A DNA stretch of 64,000 nucleotides, from the NCBI GenBank assembly GCA_947500055.1, contig CANMQO010000004.1:331624-395623 (forward strand), given 5' to 3'. This document shows, piece by piece, positions 1 to 8,440 of the stretch. Both the position numbers and the translations under genes were made by a program. The stretch comes from an uncultured Paracoccaceae bacterium (lineage in GTDB: Bacteria; Pseudomonadota; Alphaproteobacteria; Rhodobacterales; Rhodobacteraceae). Under the pieces are notes generated by a model. The model was not told where the DNA came from. It did not search any database and saw only the letters and a program-made list of their open reading frames with translations. Each line of letters opens with the position of its first letter. Position 1 is the first letter of the stretch.

Positions 1-113
1 GCCCGGATTTGCCGACTGACCGCCGATTGCGACAAATGCAGCGTGTCGCCTGCATGTGTGAGCGAGCCCGCATCAGCGACGGCGTGAAATATTCTTAGCT
101 TGTCCCAGTCCAT
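1..113 (-). CDS. LysR-family transcriptional regulator, N-terminal fragment (cut by window edge)
   Basis: Reading the minus strand from an ATG at 113 gives 37 codons with no stop, beginning MDWDKLRIFHAVADAGSL and continuing into LSQSAVSRQIR. This is the classic N-terminal winged helix-turn-helix of LysR-type regulators (helix 1 followed by the recognition helix SQSAVSRQI). The gene continues beyond the left edge, so the ligand-binding domain is not seen. It is divergent from the indolepyruvate oxidoreductase gene across a 159-bp gap that holds an inverted repeat. LysR regulators often control the divergent neighbour, so it may control the oxidoreductase; that is inference. Confidence 0.85.
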   Translation of the reverse strand, partial: MDWDKLRIFHAVADAGSLTHAGDTLHLSQSAVSRQIR

Positions 114-212
114 TTGTCCCTGCCGTCGTCGTTATTATCGTTCACTTTAACAGATCATTACGTGAAGTCTGCAATTCGATGCAAATGCAGTTCCCGCCAA
201 AATTACACTTTG

Positions 213-233
213 TAGGTCAGTAATTTTGACCTA
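213..233. promoter_or_regulatory. Inverted repeat TAGGTCA-N7-TGACCTA in a divergent promoter region
   Basis: A perfect 7-bp inverted repeat with a 7-bp AT-rich spacer lies 39 bp before the oxidoreductase start and 99 bp before the divergent LysR gene. The size and spacing fit a dimeric regulator site; it also contains a T-N11-A core as in LysR sites. A TATAGT sequence overlaps its right arm. The binding protein is not known. Confidence 0.55.
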
Positions 234-272
234 TAGTCGTGCCAAGAGAATTGACGCGCGGGGAGGTGTGCA

Positions 273-3200
273 ATGACCCATCAGGATGTGTCCTTAAACG
301 ACCGGTATGACCTTGAGAAGTCGCCTGTTTTGCTGAACGGCACGCAGGCGCTGGTGCGGTTGATGCTGATGCAGCGGGCGCGGGATGAGGCGGCGGGGCT
401 GAATACCGCTGGCTATGTCACAGGGTATCGCGGGTCACCCCTGGGTGCAGTGGATTTGCAAATGCAGCGCGCCAGGGATGTGCTGGACCCGGCGCATGTG
501 CGGTTTCAATTGGGATTGAACGAGGATCTGGCGGCGACTGCCCTGTGGGGCTCGCAACAGGCAGAACTGCGCGGCGAGGGCAAGTATGATGGTGTCTTTG
601 GTTTGTGGTACGGGAAAGGCCCCGGCGTGGACCGTACCGGCGACGTGATGCGCCATGCCAATATGGCCGGCACTAGCGCCCATGGCGGTGTCATCATGGC
701 GATGGGTGACGACCATACTGGCGAAAGTTCGACCACCTTGCACCAATCCGACTGGGCCATGGTTGACGCCTATATGCCGATTGTTTCGCCGGCAGGCGTG
801 CAGGAAATTCTGGATTACGGCCTATATGCATGGGAATTGTCCCGGTTCGCCGGGGTCTGGGTTGGTCTGAAGACCATGAAGGACACGATCGAGGTCACGT
901 CAGTCGTTGATGGCGACCCGCATCGGTTGTCATTTGTGCGTCCCGACATGGCATTGCCTGAGGATGGATTGAACATTCGGCTGGTGGATACCCCGCAGTT
1001 GCAGGAAGCGCGGATGATCGACCATAAACGCTTTGCCGCGGAAGCGTTCAGCCGCGCCAACAAGATGGATCAACGTAAATGGGGCAAGCCCGGTGCGAAG
1101 ATCGGCTTTGTCGCTGCGGGCAAGAACTGGTTGGATTTGCAACATGCGCTGTCGCTGTTGAATATTGATGAGGCCGCAGCGGACCGAATGGGCATTACTA
1201 CCTACAAGGTGGGTCAGGTCTGGCCACTTGATATGGCGTCGTTCCATGAATGGGCAGAGGGCCTTGATCTGATCGTGGTGGTTGAGGAAAAGCGCAAGCT
1301 GATCGAGGTGCAGGTCAAGGAGGCGATCTTTGACGACCGGCAGGGTCGCCGCGTCTATGGCTGGCACAAGGGCGATGAGCATTCCGAAGGTCGGCGGGAG
1401 GAGATTTTCCCGACCCGCGCCGCCCTGGACCCGATTTGGATTGCCGAGAAGGTCGGCGGGATTTTGGTTGAAGAGGGCTGCGGCTCTGACGGGGTGAAGG
1501 CGGGATTGGCGCAGCTGAGTGAGGCGCGCCGGGCCGATAATGCGCCGGAGATTGCGGCGCGCCTACCGTATTTCTGTTCGGGTTGCCCTCATAATTCCTC
1601 GACCAAAGTGCCGGACGGCAGCCGCGCCTATGCGGGCATCGGCTGTCACTACATGGTGCAGTGGATGGATCGTGACACGGTTGGGTTCACCCAGATGGGC
1701 GGCGAGGGTGCCAATTGGGTGGGCGAAGCGCCGTTTTCGACCCGTGACCATGTGTTTCAGAACCTGGGCGACGGAACCTACAATCATTCTGGCGTGCAGG
1801 CTATTCGCTTTGCCCTTCTGGCGGGCACGAATATCACCTACAAGATCCTGTATAATGACGCGGTTGCCATGACCGGCGGGCAGGGCAATGATGGCGGACT
1901 GACAGCCGACCAGATCTGCCGTGAATTGCAGGCGATGGGCGTCAGCAACATCGCACTTGTCTATGATGAGAAAGAAGATGTTGATCTGGCCCGGTTCCCC
2001 AAAGGTTTGGATGTGCATGAGCGGGTGGATATGCCAGCGGTTCAGCAAAAATTCAGCAAATACAAAGGCGTGTCAGCTATTGTGTATGTGCAAACCTGTG
2101 CTGCGGAAAAGCGCCGGCGGCGCAAGCGCGGCCAGTTTCCGGACCCGGATAAGCGCGTCTTCATCAACACCGATGTCTGCGAAGGCTGCGGTGATTGCGG
2201 TGTGCAGTCGAACTGCGTGTCGATTGTGCCGGTCGAGACTGAGCTGGGGCGCAAGCGGGCGATTGATCAATCCTCCTGCAACAAGGATTTTTCCTGTGTG
2301 AACGGGTTCTGCCCGTCGTTCGTCACGATTGAGGGGGCGAAGATCAGAAAGGAAGCCACGGCGGACGTGGATCTGCCTGATTTGCCGGAGCCGGAATTGC
2401 CTGTGATTGATGGCACGCATAACGTGGTCATTACCGGTGTCGGCGGGACCGGTGTTGTCACCATCGGTGCCGTGATGGCCATGGCCGCCCATATGGATGG
2501 CAAGGGTGCAGGCATGATGGAAATGGCAGGGTTGGCCCAGAAGGGCGGTGCCGTGCATATCCATTGCCGGATCGCGGAAAGCCCCAGCGATATCAACGCG
2601 ATCCGCGTGGCCACCGGCGAATGTGACGCGCTGATTGGTGGCGATCTGGTTGTCAGCGCGGGCGCCAAGACAATTGGGTTGATGAAAACAGGCCGCACCA
2701 AGGGTGTGGTCAATAGTCACGAAATCATCACCGGTGACTTTACGCGTGAACCGGAATTCAAGCTGCCCACTGAACAGTTGGAAATGGCATTGCAGGCGCG
2801 ACTTTGGGATGGGCTGGCGATGTTTGATGCCTCTGAACTGGCCAAGGCCTTGCTGGGCGACAGTATCTATTCAAACATGATGATCTTTGGCGCGGTGTGG
2901 CAGATGGGTGCGATCCCGCTGTCATATGTGGCGATTTTGGGGGCGATTGAACTGAATGGTGCCGCTGTGAAGCGCAATATTCGTGCCTTTGAGCTGGGCC
3001 GCTGGGCCTACCTGTATCCGGAAGACGCGCAGGCACTGCTTAGCCCGAAGGTGGTGCAACTGCCCAAGTCGGTGGATGAAATGATTGCCTTCCGCGAGGC
3101 CCGATTGGTGGATTATCAGGGCAAACGCCTGGCCAAGAAGTATCGCAAACTGGTGGATCAGTTTCAGGATGCGCCGCTGCGTGAGGCCGTGGCCAAAGGG

Positions 3201-3689
3201 TATCACAAGCTGCTGGCGTACAAGGATGAATATGAAGTTGCCCGGTTGTTGACCGAGACGCAGCAGAAGGCGGAGGCAGCGTTCGATGGCGACCTCAAGC
3301 TGACCTATCACCTGGCCCCACCTATGCTGTCAAAGACAGGCCCGGATGGCCGTCCGATGAAAAAGGCATATGGCGCGCGTATGGGTGCGATGTTCCCTAA
3401 ACTGGCGAAGCTGAAATTCCTGCGTGGCACGCCGTTTGACCCCTTTGGTCGCACGGCAGAGCGCAAGATGGAGCGGGCGCTGATCAGGGAGTATGAGGCG
3501 GATATGGCCGAAGTGCTGAAAATCCTGCGGCCTGACACAGGCGATGCAGCCGTGGCGTTGGCCGGTTTGCCCCTGGACATTCGCGGATTTGGTCCGGTGA
3601 AGGATGCAAACGCCCGCAAGGCGGCCAAGCGGCGCGAGGAATTGCTGGCGGTGTTGCGCGCCGCGCCCATGCAACAGGCCGCAGAGTGA
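273..3689 (+). CDS. Indolepyruvate ferredoxin oxidoreductase, fused alpha/beta form
   Basis: 1138 aa. Catalyses thiamine-dependent oxidative decarboxylation of aryl-pyruvates (indolepyruvate, phenylpyruvate) to aryl-acetyl-CoA with ferredoxin as acceptor, in aromatic amino acid breakdown. N-terminal pyrimidine-binding domain (TGYRGSPLGAVD, about residue 50), then the TPP pyrophosphate domain (GGEGANWVG, MTGGQGNDGG, about 480-540), a ferredoxin-like cluster site CEGCGDCG from C636 with a second group CNKDFSCVNGFC, and a gamma-type domain starting near residue 719 (ITGVGGTGVVTIG). The long single-chain form is typical of proteobacteria, in contrast to the two-subunit archaeal enzyme. GGGAGG just upstream of the ATG supports this start. 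The PaaG-like gene at 10.9 kb could act further down an aryl-acetate route, but it is not adjacent. Confidence 0.92.
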   Translation: MTHQDVSLNDRYDLEKSPVLLNGTQALVRLMLMQRARDEAAGLNTAGYVTGYRGSPLGAVDLQMQRARDVLDPAHVRFQLGLNEDLAATALWGSQQAELRGEGKYDGVFGLWYGKGPGVDRTGDVMRHANMAGTSAHGGVIMAMGDDHTGESSTTLHQSDWAMVDAYMPIVSPAGVQEILDYGLYAWELSRFAGVWVGLKTMKDTIEVTSVVDGDPHRLSFVRPDMALPEDGLNIRLVDTPQLQEARMIDHKRFAAEAFSRANKMDQRKWGKPGAKIGFVAAGKNWLDLQHALSLLNIDEAAADRMGITTYKVGQVWPLDMASFHEWAEGLDLIVVVEEKRKLIEVQVKEAIFDDRQGRRVYGWHKGDEHSEGRREEIFPTRAALDPIWIAEKVGGILVEEGCGSDGVKAGLAQLSEARRADNAPEIAARLPYFCSGCPHNSSTKVPDGSRAYAGIGCHYMVQWMDRDTVGFTQMGGEGANWVGEAPFSTRDHVFQNLGDGTYNHSGVQAIRFALLAGTNITYKILYNDAVAMTGGQGNDGGLTADQICRELQAMGVSNIALVYDEKEDVDLARFPKGLDVHERVDMPAVQQKFSKYKGVSAIVYVQTCAAEKRRRRKRGQFPDPDKRVFINTDVCEGCGDCGVQSNCVSIVPVETELGRKRAIDQSSCNKDFSCVNGFCPSFVTIEGAKIRKEATADVDLPDLPEPELPVIDGTHNVVITGVGGTGVVTIGAVMAMAAHMDGKGAGMMEMAGLAQKGGAVHIHCRIAESPSDINAIRVATGECDALIGGDLVVSAGAKTIGLMKTGRTKGVVNSHEIITGDFTREPEFKLPTEQLEMALQARLWDGLAMFDASELAKALLGDSIYSNMMIFGAVWQMGAIPLSYVAILGAIELNGAAVKRNIRAFELGRWAYLYPEDAQALLSPKVVQLPKSVDEMIAFREARLVDYQGKRLAKKYRKLVDQFQDAPLREAVAKGYHKLLAYKDEYEVARLLTETQQKAEAAFDGDLKLTYHLAPPMLSKTGPDGRPMKKAYGARMGAMFPKLAKLKFLRGTPFDPFGRTAERKMERALIREYEADMAEVLKILRPDTGDAAVALAGLPLDIRGFGPVKDANARKAAKRREELLAVLRAAPMQQAAE

Positions 3690-3761
3690 CACAGGATTGT
3701 CATCAGATTGTCGTTTGTCCGGGCTAGGCCACGGCAACGCTGACAAGACAGGCCTCGTTTC

Positions 3762-4670
3762 ATGCTGACGAAAGACCGCGACGTCGCCCGCGACATCACA
3801 TATGCCAGTGCCGCAAGGGGGCGCGGTGGCCGTGCCATGATCCGGGTTATGGAAAACGCGACGGGTCGCCTGCGCCTGATCCGGCGGGCGAAAGGCTATG
3901 ACCTTGACGTTGCTGCGGGGCAGGATTTTTGGGAGGTCATATCGGACCGCTATGGTCTGAAGCTGGAGGTTGTCGGTGGATCGCTGGCGGATATTCCGTG
4001 TGATGGCCCTTTGATCCTTGTCTCCAATCATCCTTACGGCATTCTGGACGGGTTGATGATGGGCCGCATCCTGTCAAACCGGCGAAGCGGAGATTTCAAG
4101 GTTCTGGCGCATCGCATTTTTCGCAATGCGCCTGATCTGGAACGTGTGATCCTGCCGATTTCCTTTGATGAAACCAAGGAAGCCGCAAAGCTGAACCTGG
4201 AGACGCGGGCGGAAGCCGTGCGTTACCTGAAGGCGGGCGGCGCGGTTGGTATTTTTCCGGGCGGTACGGTATCTACCGCTGCCACCCCGTTTTCGCAGCC
4301 CATGGACCCCGGTTGGCGCACGTTTACGGCCAAGATGATTGCCAAATCCGGCGCCACTGTCGTGCCGGTGTTTTTCGATGGCCGCAACAGCCGGTTGTTT
4401 CAACTGGCCAGCCATATTCACAGCACATTGCGCACCGGAATGTTCATTCGAGAATTCCGCGCGCGGATCAACAAACCGGTGCGGGTTGTGGTTGGCAAAC
4501 CTATCGCTGGCGCCGATTTGGCCCGTTTCCAAAAAGACCCGAAAGGGTGCATGGATTTCCTGCGCAAAGCCACGTATGAGTTGAGCCCGAAGCCCATCGA
4601 CGCGAGCCGGTTGGGCCATGAGTTCGAAGCGAAATACAAGGTGCGAAATGGCGGTCGGTATATTCGATAG
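3762..4670 (+). CDS. Lysophospholipid acyltransferase family protein (PlsC-like)
   Basis: 302 aa. Probable membrane-associated acyltransferase moving an acyl chain onto a lysolipid. The active-site block is [11 protein letters not shown] (N89, H90, D96); the His-Asp spacing of five residues is that of the putative-hemolysin/OlsA-like branch rather than the H-X4-D of classical PlsC. A second block, [10 protein letters not shown], corresponds to the phosphate-binding motif. The N-terminus ([17 protein letters not shown]...LENATGR type) matches the usual start for alphaproteobacterial members, so 3762 is kept. It overlaps murI by 23 bases, suggesting co-transcription. The exact lipid substrate (ornithine lipid or phosphatidic acid synthesis) cannot be read from sequence. 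Confidence 0.85.
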   Translation: MLTKDRDVARDITYASAARGRGGRAMIRVMENATGRLRLIRRAKGYDLDVAAGQDFWEVISDRYGLKLEVVGGSLADIPCDGPLILVSNHPYGILDGLMMGRILSNRRSGDFKVLAHRIFRNAPDLERVILPISFDETKEAAKLNLETRAEAVRYLKAGGAVGIFPGGTVSTAATPFSQPMDPGWRTFTAKMIAKSGATVVPVFFDGRNSRLFQLASHIHSTLRTGMFIREFRARINKPVRVVVGKPIAGADLARFQKDPKGCMDFLRKATYELSPKPIDASRLGHEFEAKYKVRNGGRYIR

Positions 4671-5460
4671 CGGGTTGGGTGGGCTGACGGTGCTGGACGC
4701 TGTCGCAACGCGCCTGCCTGATGTTCCGCTGGTTTATTACGGCGATAGCGCCAATGCCCCTTATGGGGTGCGGACCCCGGATGACATCTATGACCTGACC
4801 ACCAGGGCGACCCAGCGTCTGTTTGATGCGGGCTGCGATCTGGTGATTTTGGCCTGCAACACGGCAAGCGCGGCTGCGCTGCGCCGGATGCAGGAAGGCT
4901 GGGTGCCCGAGGGCAAGCGGGTGCTTGGTGTTTTTGTGCCGTTGATCGAGGCGCTGACCGAACGGCAATGGGGTGACAATTCACCCCCGCGCGAGGTGAA
5001 TGCCAAACATGTGGCGTTGTTTGCCACACCTGCCACCGTCTCCAGCCGCGCGTTTCAACGCGAATTGGCGTTCCGGGCCATCGGTGTTGATGTGGAGGCA
5101 CAGGCCTGTGGCGGTGTCGTTGATGCCATTGAAGACGGCGATATGATCCTGGCAGAGGCGCTGGTGCGGTCCCATGTGGATGCGCTGAAGCGCAAGATGC
5201 CTGACCCGGATGCTGCGGTGCTGGGTTGCACCCATTACCCGTTGATGGAAAAGGAATTTCAGGCCGCGTTGGGCCCGGATGTGAAGGTGTTTTCACAGGC
5301 CAATCTGGTGGCGGAAAGCCTTGCCGATTACCTCATCCGCAGGCCAGAGATGATTGGTCCGGGGACCGAAAGCGCGTTCCTGACATCGGGCGATCCCGGC
5401 CGGGTGTCGTCTCGTGCGACCCAGTTTTTGCGACGACAAATTACGTTTGACGCCGCATAA
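4648..5460 (+). CDS. murI: Glutamate racemase
   Basis: 270 aa. Converts L-glutamate to D-glutamate for peptidoglycan, cofactor-independent, cytoplasmic. The start is the ATG at 4648 ([16 protein letters not shown]), because the N-terminal DSGLGG motif must be close to residue 7; an upstream in-frame start at 4618 would add a non-conserved tail. Catalytic cysteines are seen in [10 protein letters not shown] and GCTHYPL. It overlaps the upstream acyltransferase gene by 23 bases and lies 37 bp before argC. Confidence 0.95.
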   Translation: MAVGIFDSGLGGLTVLDAVATRLPDVPLVYYGDSANAPYGVRTPDDIYDLTTRATQRLFDAGCDLVILACNTASAAALRRMQEGWVPEGKRVLGVFVPLIEALTERQWGDNSPPREVNAKHVALFATPATVSSRAFQRELAFRAIGVDVEAQACGGVVDAIEDGDMILAEALVRSHVDALKRKMPDPDAAVLGCTHYPLMEKEFQAALGPDVKVFSQANLVAESLADYLIRRPEMIGPGTESAFLTSGDPGRVSSRATQFLRRQITFDAA

Positions 5461-5497
5461 ATCGTTTCAAGGACTTCATCCCGAAGGGATATTCAAA

Positions 5498-6526
5498 ATG
5501 ACCCATAATGTCGCCATTCTTGGCGCTTCTGGCTATACCGGGGCAGAGCTTGTCCGGTTGATTGCCACACACCCCAGCCTGAACATCGTTGGGCTTTCCG
5601 GCAACTCAAAGGCGGGGATGGCCATGGCGGATGTGTTTCCGCATCTGCGCCATCTGGACCTGCCGCGCCTGACCACGATTGAAGAGATGTCGTTTGACGA
5701 TGTGGAGATCGTGTTTTGTGGGTTGCCGCATGCCACATCGCAGAAGGTGATCGCGGGCCTGCCGGACCATGTGCGGATCGTGGATATGTCCGCCGATTTC
5801 CGGCTGCGCGATCCTGCGGAATATGAAAAATGGTATGGCAAACCGCATAGCGCGCCTGAGTTGCAAAAAACGGCTGTCTACGGGTTGACCGAGTTTTACC
5901 GGGACCAGATCAAGGATGCCCGGCTGGTGGCAGGCACGGGCTGCAACGCGGCCACGGGCCAATATGCCCTGCGTCCGTTGATCGCCGCCGGCGTTATTGA
6001 TCTTGATCATATCATCATGGACCTGAAAGCGGCAGTATCAGGGGCAGGGCGCGCCTTGAAGGAGAACCTGTTGCACGCGGAATTGTCAGAAGGGGCGCAT
6101 GCCTATGCCGTCGGTGGCACGCATAGGCATCTGGGCGAGTTTGATCAGGAGTTTTCGCTGATTGCCGGTCGGCCTGTCCATGTGCAACTGACCCCACATC
6201 TTATCCCTGCCAATCGCGGGATTTTGATGACAAATTATGTGCAAGGTGACCCGGCGGCCATATATGACACATTGGTCGCGGCTTACGCGGCTGAGCCGTT
6301 TATTGAGGTCTTGCCAATGGGACAGCACCCGTCGATCAAGCATATCCGGGCCAGCAATTTCTGCCATATCGGTGTGGTCGCGGACCGCGTGCCGGGCCGG
6401 GCGATTGTGATTGCTGCCCTGGATAATCTGACCAAAGGATCGAGCGGGCAGGCGCTGCAGAATGCCAACCTGATGTTGGACCTGCCGGAAACCGAAGGCC
6501 TGATGCTGGCCCCGGTATTCCCATGA
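5498..6526 (+). CDS. argC: N-acetyl-gamma-glutamyl-phosphate reductase
   Basis: 342 aa. NADPH-dependent reduction of N-acetylglutamyl phosphate to the semialdehyde, third step of arginine synthesis. The Rossmann glycine motif is at the very N-terminus ([18 protein letters not shown]), which fixes the ATG at 5498, preceded by GAAGGGA. The catalytic cysteine is in [13 protein letters not shown] and the conserved His in [10 protein letters not shown]. The stop overlaps the ccmE start as ATGA, so argC and ccmE are probably translationally coupled. An argC-ccm neighbourhood is also known from Rhodobacter. Confidence 0.96.
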   Translation: MTHNVAILGASGYTGAELVRLIATHPSLNIVGLSGNSKAGMAMADVFPHLRHLDLPRLTTIEEMSFDDVEIVFCGLPHATSQKVIAGLPDHVRIVDMSADFRLRDPAEYEKWYGKPHSAPELQKTAVYGLTEFYRDQIKDARLVAGTGCNAATGQYALRPLIAAGVIDLDHIIMDLKAAVSGAGRALKENLLHAELSEGAHAYAVGGTHRHLGEFDQEFSLIAGRPVHVQLTPHLIPANRGILMTNYVQGDPAAIYDTLVAAYAAEPFIEVLPMGQHPSIKHIRASNFCHIGVVADRVPGRAIVIAALDNLTKGSSGQALQNANLMLDLPETEGLMLAPVFP

Positions 6527-6990
6527 GCGGATTGAAATCACTTAAGAAACGTCGCCGTATTCAGGTGATTTCCATCGCGGGTGTCTGTATCGCGCTGGTC
6601 CTGATCATTCTGGCATTCCTGCCAGATGACAGTTTCCAGTTCTTCCGATCTCCGTCCGAAGTGGCCGAAGCCCCGCCCGCCCCAAATGAACGTTTTCGTA
6701 TTGGCGGGCTGGTCGAGGATGGCACATTGGTACGTGGACAGGGCGAGCAGGTGAGCTTTGCCGTGACGGATGGTGGTGCCTCTGTCACCGTTGTCTATAC
6801 CGGTATCCTGCCGGATCTGTTTGAGGAAGGTCAGGGCATGGTGGCGCAAGGGAATTACATTAATGGTCGCTTTGAAGCTGTTGAAATTCTTGCGAAACAT
6901 GATGAAACCTACATGCCGGCCGAGGTTGTGGATGCGCTGAAGGAACAGGGCGTTTACCAAGCACCGGACGGTGCCACCGTCACCAATTAA
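6523..6990 (+). CDS. ccmE: Cytochrome c maturation protein CcmE (heme chaperone)
   Basis: 155 aa. Periplasmic membrane-anchored heme chaperone that binds heme covalently and hands it to CcmF/CcmH. One N-terminal membrane anchor (about residues 15-33, [19 protein letters not shown]), followed by the OB-fold. The heme-binding histidine H126 with Y130 is in [10 protein letters not shown], the family signature. Coupled to argC by an ATGA overlap. The next ccm gene, ccmF, is 1.45 kb away because a lysis cassette lies between. Confidence 0.95.
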   Translation: MSGLKSLKKRRRIQVISIAGVCIALVLIILAFLPDDSFQFFRSPSEVAEAPPAPNERFRIGGLVEDGTLVRGQGEQVSFAVTDGGASVTVVYTGILPDLFEEGQGMVAQGNYINGRFEAVEILAKHDETYMPAEVVDALKEQGVYQAPDGATVTN

Positions 6991-7034
6991 CCATTTGCGC
7001 GCAGTCTTGATGTCGTTGGACATGAGGGCTGCAA

Positions 7035-7646
7035 ATGCAAAGCGTCACCGAAATAGCGTCAGAAATCGTTGCCCGTGAGGGCGGCTATGTGAATGATCCC
7101 GATGATCCCGGCGGCGCCACGAAACATGGTGTCACGATTCACACAATGCGCCGCCTTGGCTTTGATCTGGATGGCGATGGTGATGTTGACAGCAGCGACG
7201 TGAAGTTGCTGACCAAGGTCAAAGCCGTTTCCATCTTTGTCGAGCATTACTTTCGTCGCCCCAGGATCAACCAACTGCCCGAAGTGCTGCACTCGACGGT
7301 GTTTGATATGTATGTCAATGCCGGGTCCAATGCGGTGAAGATTTTGCAACGCCTGTTGGGCGATATGCGCATTCAGGTAAAGGTTGACGGCATCATTGGT
7401 CCCCTGACCATCGCCGCCACCAAAAAGGCGCTTGAGGCCGCACCCAAGCATTTTGTTGACGCATACGGGATTGCCCGCCGCAACTATTATTACGATCTGG
7501 CTGATCGCCGGGTGAACAGCCGCAAATATGCCCGCCGCCGTGATGGGGGAAAGGGCGGCTGGATCCTGCGCGCCGAGGAGTTCATCGATCCGCGTTATCA
7601 CCTGACAGACAAACAGCACCGTGAAAGGACTGCAAGATGGGATTGA
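7035..7646 (+). CDS. Holin-associated N-acetylmuramidase (GH108 endolysin), GTA-type
   Basis: 203 aa. Predicted glycoside hydrolase 108 peptidoglycan lysozyme: N-terminal REGGYVNDPDDPGGATKHG carries the family EGGY motif with catalytic Glu15, and residues about 100-200 form the C-terminal peptidoglycan-binding part (IGPLTIAATKKAL; RAEEF). No signal peptide, so export would depend on the adjacent holin. Between them residues 44-55 (DLDGDGDVDSSD) form a complete EF-hand-type calcium loop. The gene follows ccmE by 44 bp (GAGGG before the ATG) and overlaps the holin gene by 10 bases. In Rhodobacter capsulatus homologous endolysin/holin genes release gene transfer agent; that role here is inference. 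Confidence 0.85.
   Translation: MQSVTEIASEIVAREGGYVNDPDDPGGATKHGVTIHTMRRLGFDLDGDGDVDSSDVKLLTKVKAVSIFVEHYFRRPRINQLPEVLHSTVFDMYVNAGSNAVKILQRLLGDMRIQVKVDGIIGPLTIAATKKALEAAPKHFVDAYGIARRNYYYDLADRRVNSRKYARRRDGGKGGWILRAEEFIDPRYHLTDKQHRERTARWD
7164..7199 (+). other. EF-hand-like calcium loop encoded in the endolysin
   Basis: Codons 44-55 of the endolysin encode DLDGDGDVDSSD, which has acidic residues at positions 1, 3, 5, 9 and 12, Gly at 6 and Val at 8, a full match to the EF-hand/dockerin loop pattern. Such loops bind calcium in other proteins; calcium dependence of this enzyme is inference. Confidence 0.7.
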
Positions 7647-8155
7647 TTGGTGGATTGATGACGTTTCTGTTTGGAGATGGACGCAACGTGGTTGCCGAGA
7701 CGGCCGAAGTATTTCGCGAGAATGCTGAAAAGGGCGCCGCACGTGACGCAGATGCCAAAAGCGAAAGCCTGCAGCAATTCGCCGCAGAATTCATGCATCC
7801 GCGCCGTGGTGTTTTTGACCGGTTGGTTGATGCAATGAACCGGCTGCCGCGTCCGTTTCTGGCGCTTGGCACGATCTGGCTATTTGTCATGGCAATGCAG
7901 AAGCCAGAGGCGTTCATGCAAGGCATGGAAGGGATTGCGCTGGTGCCAGAGCCGCTTTGGTGGTTGATGGGCGCGATTGTCAGTTTTTATTTTGGTGCCC
8001 GCCACCAGTCAAAAGGACAGGATTTTCAACGCTCTGTCGCGCGCAGTTTGATCATGGCGCAAGCGATGAAGGCACCCAAAGCCCCTGAATATCGTCCCGA
8101 GGCCCCATCGGCCCCGAATGCGGCGCTTTTGGATTGGCAGGACAGGAATGGATAG
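7637..8155 (+). CDS. GTA-type holin family protein (3TM holin)
   Basis: 172 aa. Predicted holin that would let the cytoplasmic endolysin reach the wall. After an amphipathic N-terminus (MGLIGGLMTFLFG) and a charged stretch, two clear membrane segments are seen: about 73-90 (RPFLALGTIWLFVMAMQ) and 100-120 (PLWWLMGAIVSFYFGAR). This arrangement matches the GTA_holin_3TM family found beside the muramidase in Rhodobacterales. It starts inside the end of the endolysin gene (AGGACTGCAAG before the ATG) and overlaps the following small gene. No other phage structural genes are present in the window. Confidence 0.82.
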   Translation: MGLIGGLMTFLFGDGRNVVAETAEVFRENAEKGAARDADAKSESLQQFAAEFMHPRRGVFDRLVDAMNRLPRPFLALGTIWLFVMAMQKPEAFMQGMEGIALVPEPLWWLMGAIVSFYFGARHQSKGQDFQRSVARSLIMAQAMKAPKAPEYRPEAPSAPNAALLDWQDRNG

Positions 8156-8351
8156 CGAATGGATCGCCGAGGTTGATCGCCGGTTGCGTGCGATTGAAAC
8201 CCGCAATGCCGTTGATGAGGTTCATCGCGTCAATGTCGCGGACCGGCTCGCCGCAATCGAAGATATTTTGAAATGGCTGGTGCGTTTGATTATCGGTGGG
8301 TTGTTGATGGCCGCGCTGACCTATGCGGTGCAGGGCGGCTTGGTGAAATGA
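8148..8351 (+). CDS. Small XhlA-like membrane protein of the lysis cassette
   Basis: 67 aa from the ATG at 8148, which is preceded by AGGA and overlaps the holin stop; an earlier in-frame start at 8118 has no ribosome-binding site. The N-terminal half is charged and probably helical (VDRRLRAIETRNAVDEVHR), and the C-terminus is one membrane segment (residues about 43-62, KWLVRLIIGGLLMAALTYA). This layout resembles the XhlA/hemolysin small proteins that partner with holins in Bacillus PBSX-like lysis modules. The assignment rests on architecture rather than strong identity. Confidence 0.7.
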   Translation: MDSEWIAEVDRRLRAIETRNAVDEVHRVNVADRLAAIEDILKWLVRLIIGGLLMAALTYAVQGGLVK

Positions 8352-8440
8352 AACGCTCTGCGATCAGGAGCGTCAATTTGTATCGCTGATGTGACCGCGT
8401 TGCTATGTCGCCCGGTTCTGAATTGCGCTATGTCTGGCGC

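Noticed and set aside
4418..5296. 292-codon minus-strand ORF over murI
   Set aside because: Arg/Pro/His-rich composition typical of antisense frames in GC-rich genes; murI is clearly real.
8353..8373. Terminator between the lysis cassette and ccmF
   Set aside because: ACGCTC/GAGCGT with a 9-base loop is short and lacks a proper T-tract; too weak to call.
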